A stretch of 10,627 nt of DNA, taken from positions 81,393-92,019 of the forward strand of contig KL568546.1 of assembly GCA_000715605.1 (NCBI GenBank), read 5' to 3'. This DNA comes from Streptomyces speibonae (GTDB taxonomy: Bacteria; Actinomycetota; Actinomycetes; Streptomycetales; Streptomycetaceae). The position numbers were made by a program, and so were the translations under genes. How positions within the stretch are numbered: position 1 is the first letter of the stretch; every line of letters begins with the position of its first letter. Below the pieces are notes generated by a model that was not told the origin of the DNA, did not search any database, and saw only the letters and a program-made list of their open reading frames with translations. Shown piece after piece: positions 6,925-10,627 of this stretch.

Positions 6925-7204
6925 TCTTCCCCCGCGTCCGCGGCACGGTGTTCCCCGGGACGCAGGGGCGGGTGGCGGGTACGCGGACATGACGCGGACT
7001 CACTGTGACGGCGCTCGCCGGGCCGGGGAACCTGCAACATTTCAGGGTGCCCGGGGTGCGACCGCCGGTGTCGCGGCCACATGCCCGGTGCACCCCCGTT
7101 TATCGGACATTGATCTCGGCTTCCTACGATCGGTTCCGGCCGACCCGCGCCGGACGACCACCGGTGCGCCGGAGAGCACGAGCTGAATCACCTGGGGGAC
7201 CGAC

Positions 7205-8230
7205 ATGCTCCGCATCCATTTCACCGACGCGGATCTGGCCAGAACCCGGATCGCCCCCGCCCCGGACCCCCTCTTCGAGATCACCGCGAGCCTGCACCGG
7301 CTCCAGACGCGCACGGGCCGGTGGGCCTACGCCGGGTGGTACCGCACCGCACGGGAGCGGATGCGGGAGCAGCGGCTGGAACGTGTCGTGCGGAGCGTCC
7401 TGCTGCCCGTGTATCCGAGGGCCGCGTACTTCCCGGACTTCCTCAACCCGGTCGACGCCGTGGACGGTCTGGACGCGGGCTTCGAGTCGATCCTGGCCAC
7501 TCCGGCGGAGCGGGTCAGGGAGGAGCTCGGCATCCTCGACCGGACCGTCGGGGCGCCCGCCTGGAGCGGGCGACTGGCCGAGTACGGGATGCGCCGGCAG
7601 TTCGTCGGGGTGCTGCGCGCGTACCACGAGGCCGTCATCGTCCCGCACGCCGAGCACGTGCAGGCGCGCATCGAGGCCGAGCGGGCGGCACGCGGCCGCG
7701 GGCTGCTCGACGGGGGAGTGGAGGGCATGCTCGCCGGGCTCGGGCCCATGCTGCGCTGGCGCCCTCCCGTCCTGGAGGTCAGCTACCCCCGGCAGGCCGA
7801 GGACCGGGACCTGCATCTCAACGGCCGCGGCATCACGCTCGTCCCCTCCTACTTCAACTGGGGCGAGCCGGTCGCCTACGCCGACCCCGGGCTCCCGCCC
7901 GTGCTCTGGTACTCCCTGCTCCACGAGCCGGAGGCCCGCAGGCCGAGTGCCGACGATCCCGGGCGCTCCCTGACGAACCTGCTCGGACGCGCCCGCGCCG
8001 TCGCCCTGCACACCGCGTCCGGCGGCGCCACCACCGGGGAGATCGCCCGCGCCGCCGGGGTCTCCGCCTCCGCCGCCAGCAGACACGCCACCGCGCTGCG
8101 TGACGCGGGCCTCGTCACCACGGTCCGCAACGGCCGGACCGTCCTGCACACCCTCACCCCCACGGGCGCCTCCCTGCTGCGTGCGGCCCGGCGGAGGACG
8201 AACGAGGACGCGGCGGGAACACCCGCCTGA
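7205..8230 (+). CDS. ArsR-like winged-helix transcriptional regulator with a long N-terminal domain
   Basis: A 341-aa cytoplasmic DNA-binding protein. The C-terminal part (about 262-330) is a winged helix: GATTGEIARAAGVSASAASRH (274-294) holds the turn and recognition helix, followed by LRDAGLVTTVRNGRTVLHTLTPTG as the wing. The order is typical of ArsR/MarR-like proteins. No metal-binding cysteine pair is seen, so this is not a classical metal sensor. The N-terminal ~250 residues (MLRIHFTDADLARTRI..., including YPRAAYFPDFLNP and VPSYFNWGEP) match the actinobacterial ArsR-type regulators with an N-terminal domain of the DUF5937 kind; the ligand is unknown. The start is ATG 7205, preceded by GGGGGACC at good spacing. 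The gene is divergent from the FHA-kinase operon and ends before a strong hairpin. It may control itself or that operon, but nothing in the sequence proves this. Confidence 0.88.
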   Translation: MLRIHFTDADLARTRIAPAPDPLFEITASLHRLQTRTGRWAYAGWYRTARERMREQRLERVVRSVLLPVYPRAAYFPDFLNPVDAVDGLDAGFESILATPAERVREELGILDRTVGAPAWSGRLAEYGMRRQFVGVLRAYHEAVIVPHAEHVQARIEAERAARGRGLLDGGVEGMLAGLGPMLRWRPPVLEVSYPRQAEDRDLHLNGRGITLVPSYFNWGEPVAYADPGLPPVLWYSLLHEPEARRPSADDPGRSLTNLLGRARAVALHTASGGATTGEIARAAGVSASAASRHATALRDAGLVTTVRNGRTVLHTLTPTGASLLRAARRRTNEDAAGTPA

Positions 8231-8259
8231 ACCGGCGCCGGTCCGGGAGCCCGGGCTCC
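8231..8259. repeat. Two adjacent perfect palindromes after the regulator gene
   Basis: ACCGGCGCCGGT (8231-8242) begins at the base after the regulator's stop, and GGAGCCCGGGCTCC (8246-8259) follows 3 nt later. Both are exact palindromes without loops, and both lie just ahead of the main terminator hairpin. They may help end transcription or be chance in GC-rich DNA. Confidence 0.6.
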
Positions 8260-8262
8260 ACG

Positions 8263-8307
8263 CGCGAGGGCCGTGTCCCCCCGTACGGGTGGGACACGGC
8301 CCTCGCG
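8263..8307. terminator. Bidirectional hairpin terminator between the regulator and the Pro-rich membrane protein gene
   Basis: A perfect 17-bp stem is seen: 8263-8279 (CGCGAGGGCCGTGTCCC) pairs with 8291-8307 across an 11-nt loop that itself contains the palindrome CCCGTACGGG. It lies between two convergent stops (8230 and 8338). This placement marks it as a shared terminator. Confidence 0.9.
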
Positions 8308-8337
8308 GTGGTGAACGGCGGTCGTCCGCCCGCGGGT

Positions 8338-8934
8338 TCAGTACCTCGGTCGTCGGAACCATTCCGCGCTGTCCCGCTTCGCCGCGAAGACGATCACCAG
8401 GATCGCGACGATCATGATGAGCAGGCCGAGGAGGTAGAGGGGCAGCGCGAAGATGCCGCTGATGATGGCGAACGAGGCGTAGACGATGGAGCAGATGCGG
8501 ACACCGTTGCCGCCCTTGGCGTACTGCAGCAGCAGCACCAGGCCGAGGATCGCGAAGACGGCGGCCAGGCCGAGGAAGAAGACGACGACGCCCTTGCCCA
8601 GGTCGGCGTACCGCTCGGCCTCGGCGTCACCGGTGATGCCGGCCTCGAGCATCGTCTCGTCCCACTCGGCCAGCGCCACGCCGTACACGGCCGCGATGAT
8701 GAGGTGCGCCACGGCGATCACGCCGAGCAGGATCTGCGCGGCGCGCGTGATGCCGGGCATCTGGGCGGGTCCGGGGGCGTAACCGCCGCCGTAGGGCTGG
8801 GACACCGGCGGTGCCGAGGGATAGCCATAGCCCTGCTGCGGGGCGCCGGGCTGCTGGGGGTAGCCGTAGCCGGGGCCCGCCGGGGGCTGCTGGGGCGGCT
8901 GCCCGTAGGGATTGTTCGGGTCGCCGAAACTCAT
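8338..8934 (-). CDS. Pro/Gln/Tyr-rich four-helix membrane protein of unknown function
   Basis: A 198-aa integral membrane protein. Residues 1-58 are low-complexity, rich in Pro, Gly, Gln and Tyr with repeated GYGYP, a cytoplasmic tail type common in actinobacteria. Four hydrophobic segments follow, at about 66-88, 115-137, 146-163 and 164-184. A small acidic, polar loop (89-112, [22 protein letters not shown]) lies between the first two. The C-terminus is basic ([14 protein letters not shown]). The layout resembles small DUF4064-like membrane proteins, but I do not recognise the family with certainty and no function follows from it. The start is ATG 8934, with a strong GGAGGAAG ribosome site. 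It is transcribed alone, divergent from folD. Confidence 0.88.
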   Translation of the reverse strand: MSFGDPNNPYGQPPQQPPAGPGYGYPQQPGAPQQGYGYPSAPPVSQPYGGGYAPGPAQMPGITRAAQILLGVIAVAHLIIAAVYGVALAEWDETMLEAGITGDAEAERYADLGKGVVVFFLGLAAVFAILGLVLLLQYAKGGNGVRICSIVYASFAIISGIFALPLYLLGLLIMIVAILVIVFAAKRDSAEWFRRPRY

Positions 8935-9229
8935 GGCGGTTCTTCCTCCGTTTGCGCTCCAGGTGCGGGGACGACGCGAGGGCCGGCGCGGAGGAAGTTC
9001 CAGTGGTGCGGTCCGTCCCCCCGGTTCTGCCCGCGGCACCGTGCCCCTCATCGTTCTTGACCGTTCCTTTCCTTGTCCAGCCGTACGCCGTATGTGTTGT
9101 GCAAGTGCAACATCACTGATCTTGGGCGGATTCGGACGGAAGGGGCCGGGGGCGGGGCCGTGCGCGGCACCGTGGCCCGGAATGCGGGCTGATTGGAACC
9201 CGGGCCCGGTCATCCGCGAGGATGGGGCC
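8935..9229. promoter_or_regulatory. Divergent promoter region between the membrane protein gene and folD
   Basis: This 295-bp region must hold the promoters of both flanking genes. A TTGACC at 9057-9062 is a possible rightward -35, but no matching -10 at 17-19 bp is visible. A direct repeat GTGCAAGTGCAA lies at 9099-9110. The folD ribosome site is GAGGA, 7 nt before its ATG. No coding sequence is seen here. Confidence 0.45.
9099..9110. repeat. Direct repeat GTGCAA x2, possible operator
   Basis: Two contiguous copies of GTGCAA (9099-9104, 9105-9110) lie in one of the less GC-rich stretches of the divergent folD region, about 120 bp before folD. On the other strand they read TTGCACTTGCAC. This may be a regulator site; the regulator is unknown. 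Confidence 0.4.
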
Positions 9230-10084
9230 ATGACCGCCCAGATTCTCGATGGCAAGGCCACCGCAGCCGAGATCAAGTCCGATCTGACCGCCCGCGTGGC
9301 GGCGCTGAAGGACAAGGGCGTCACGCCCGGCCTCGGCACGATCCTCGTGGGGGAGGACCCCGGCAGCCAGAAGTACGTCGCAGGCAAGCACCGTGACTGT
9401 GCCCAGGTGGGTATCGCCTCCATCCAGCGCGAACTGCCGGGAACGGCCACGCAGGAGGAGATCGAGGCGGTCGTCCGGGAGCTGAACGAGGACCCCGCCT
9501 GCACCGGCTACATCGTCCAGCTGCCGCTGCCCAGGGGCATCGACGAGAACCGCGTCCTGGAGCTGATGGACCCGGAGAAGGACGCCGACGGCCTGCACCC
9601 GATGAACCTCGGCCGTCTCGTGCTCAACGAGCCGGCGCCGCTGCCCTGCACCCCCAACGGCATCATCACCCTGCTGCGCCGCCACGGCGTGGAGATCAAG
9701 GGCGCCGAGGTCGTGGTCGTCGGGCGCGGCGTGACCATCGGCCGGCCGATGCCGCTGCTGCTCACCCGGCGCAGCGAGAACGCCACCGTGACCCAGTGCC
9801 ACACCGGCACCCGGGACCTCGCGTCCCACCTGCGCCGCGCGGACATCATCATCGCCGCGGCCGGCAGCGCCCACCTGGTCCGCCCCGAGGACGTCAAGCC
9901 GGGCGCGGCCGTCCTCGACGTCGGTGTCTCCCGCAGCGCCGAGGGCAAGATCGTGGGCGACGTCCACCCGGGCGTGGCCGAGGTGGCCGGCTGGGTCGCT
10001 CCGAACCCCGGCGGTGTGGGGCCCATGACCCGGGCCCAGCTGCTGGTCAACGTGGTCGAGGCGGCGGAGCGCAGTGTCGGCTGA
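9230..10084 (+). CDS. folD: Bifunctional methylenetetrahydrofolate dehydrogenase / methenyltetrahydrofolate cyclohydrolase
   Basis: FolD oxidises 5,10-methylene-THF with NADP and hydrolyses the methenyl product to 10-formyl-THF, the donor used by PurH and by initiator-tRNA formylation. It is cytoplasmic and normally a dimer. The 284 residues match the family's usual length. Seen are [15 protein letters not shown] with Tyr49 and the catalytic Lys53, [29 protein letters not shown], the dinucleotide-binding [12 protein letters not shown] (GRS is the more common form elsewhere), ADIIIAAAG and the signature NPGGVGPMT. The start is ATG 9230 with GAGGA 7 nt upstream. The frame is open further upstream, but that stretch lacks FolD similarity. 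The DUF3017 gene overlaps its last 11 bp, so the two are co-transcribed. Confidence 0.98.
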   Translation: MTAQILDGKATAAEIKSDLTARVAALKDKGVTPGLGTILVGEDPGSQKYVAGKHRDCAQVGIASIQRELPGTATQEEIEAVVRELNEDPACTGYIVQLPLPRGIDENRVLELMDPEKDADGLHPMNLGRLVLNEPAPLPCTPNGIITLLRRHGVEIKGAEVVVVGRGVTIGRPMPLLLTRRSENATVTQCHTGTRDLASHLRRADIIIAAAGSAHLVRPEDVKPGAAVLDVGVSRSAEGKIVGDVHPGVAEVAGWVAPNPGGVGPMTRAQLLVNVVEAAERSVG

Positions 10085-10589
10085 GCGGAACGCCTCCGAC
10101 GCCCCGGACGTCCCCGACGCCGCGAAGGCGCCGGAGCGGCCCGAGGACGTCACGGTCCGTGATCCCGTCAGCGCGCCGGACGCGAAGGGGCGGCCGCGTC
10201 GTGTCACCCGCCGGTTCCCGCTGTTCACCCGGGACACCGCGCGCCCCGAGGGCGGTGGCAGGGCGGCGCCGGGCGACGCCCCCGCGCCCGCCCGGCAGTG
10301 GCCGATCCTGGCCGTGCTGCTCACGGTCGGGCTGGGGCTGCTGGTGACCGCGCTGGACCAGTTCCGGCTCGGCACGCTGCTGGTGGGCGTGGCCCTGGTG
10401 GCCGGGGCGCTGTTGCGCTGGCTGGTGCGAGACGTGGGCATGCTGGCGGTGCGCTCCCGCTTCACGGACATCGTCACGTACGGCGGGCTCGGCCTGGGGA
10501 TCGCGCTGCTGGCGCTGATGGTCCAGCCGGAGCCGAAGGTGCGGATTCCGTTCCTGGCGGATCTGCTGCACTTCACGATCAGCGGCTGA
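10074..10589 (+). CDS. DUF3017-type three-helix membrane protein
   Basis: A 171-aa membrane protein. The first ~75 residues are polar and charged (Asp/Pro/Arg-rich). Three hydrophobic segments follow, at about 77-94, 98-117 and 133-150, with a short C-terminal tail ([16 protein letters not shown]). Length, layout and position directly after folD match the actinobacterial DUF3017 family, whose function is not known. The start is a GTG at 10074 inside folD, giving an 11-bp overlap; GGCGGAGC just upstream can serve as ribosome site. The overlap implies translational coupling to folD. A link to folate metabolism would be inference only. Confidence 0.85.
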   Translation: MSAERNASDAPDVPDAAKAPERPEDVTVRDPVSAPDAKGRPRRVTRRFPLFTRDTARPEGGGRAAPGDAPAPARQWPILAVLLTVGLGLLVTALDQFRLGTLLVGVALVAGALLRWLVRDVGMLAVRSRFTDIVTYGGLGLGIALLALMVQPEPKVRIPFLADLLHFTISG

Positions 10590-10627
10590 ACGCATGTGAA
10601 CGGCGGCCCGTCCACACCCCCGTGAGC

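Larger units (their letters stand above)
6571..7204. promoter_or_regulatory. 634-bp divergent intergenic region
   Basis: No credible gene lies between the FHA gene (leftward) and the ArsR-like gene (rightward); the open frames here have no recognisable protein character. The region holds a hairpin against the FHA ribosome site (6587-6602), an ECF-like promoter candidate (6618-6647), a 7-bp tandem repeat (6664-6691), a 9-bp inverted repeat (6896-6924) and relatively AT-rich patches near 6820-6870 and 7095-7130. For the rightward gene, TACGAT (7125-7130) is a possible -10, but no good -35 is visible. Confidence 0.5.

Noticed and set aside
6799..7093. Small open frames on both strands in the divergent region (69 and 75 residues)
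   Set aside because: They are Arg/Pro/Cys-rich with no ribosome site or protein-like pattern, and overlap the inverted repeat.
8912..9229. In-frame upstream extension of FolD
   Set aside because: FolD similarity and length begin at the ATG at 9230, which has a good ribosome site; the upstream frame overlaps the start of the divergent membrane protein gene.
9113..10615. A 500-residue open frame opposite folD and the DUF3017 gene
   Set aside because: It is a shadow of two well-supported genes on the + strand, and its translation has no recognisable domain.

Overview
The window is very GC-rich, with strong third-position G/C bias, GTG starts, long perfect G/C hairpins between convergent genes and the purH...folD-DUF3017 gene order. 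This fits a Streptomyces or close relative chromosome. The two ends are core metabolism. The 5'-truncated purH (1-1062, +) covers the last two steps of IMP synthesis. folD (9230-10084, +) supplies the 10-formyl-tetrahydrofolate that PurH uses, and a DUF3017-type membrane protein gene overlaps its end.

Between them lies about 8 kb of lineage-variable content. Four genes run leftward. The first encodes a 246-aa FHA-like protein with a winged-helix-like tail (6570-5830). Its end overlaps by 4 bp a Ser/Thr kinase (5833-4352) that carries one membrane segment and an extracellular domain resembling peptidase inhibitor family I36. After a 138-bp gap comes an 807-aa signal-less protein (4213-1790) with peptidoglycan-binding-like repeats and a DUF1906/Rv2525c-like glycoside-hydrolase-like domain. 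One base beyond its stop is a Tat-signal-bearing M15 peptidase-like protein (1788-1126) that appears to lack a zinc ligand. A perfect 16-bp hairpin at 1070-1110 separates this run from the convergent purH.

Divergent from the FHA gene, across a 634-bp intergenic region, is an ArsR-like winged-helix regulator (7205-8230, +). It ends at a perfect 17-bp hairpin (8263-8307) shared with the convergent gene for a Pro/Gln/Tyr-rich four-helix membrane protein (8934-8338, -).

My reading, which is inference, is that the four leftward genes form a cell-envelope sensing and remodelling module. The kinase would sense through its crystallin-like ectodomain, the FHA/winged-helix protein would be the cytoplasmic partner, and the two wall-directed proteins would be the output. 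The most unusual points are the kinase-I36 fusion, the likely pseudo-peptidase, and a signal-less wall-binding protein encoded next to a Tat-exported one. No RNA genes, CRISPR arrays, insertion sequences or attachment sites were seen.
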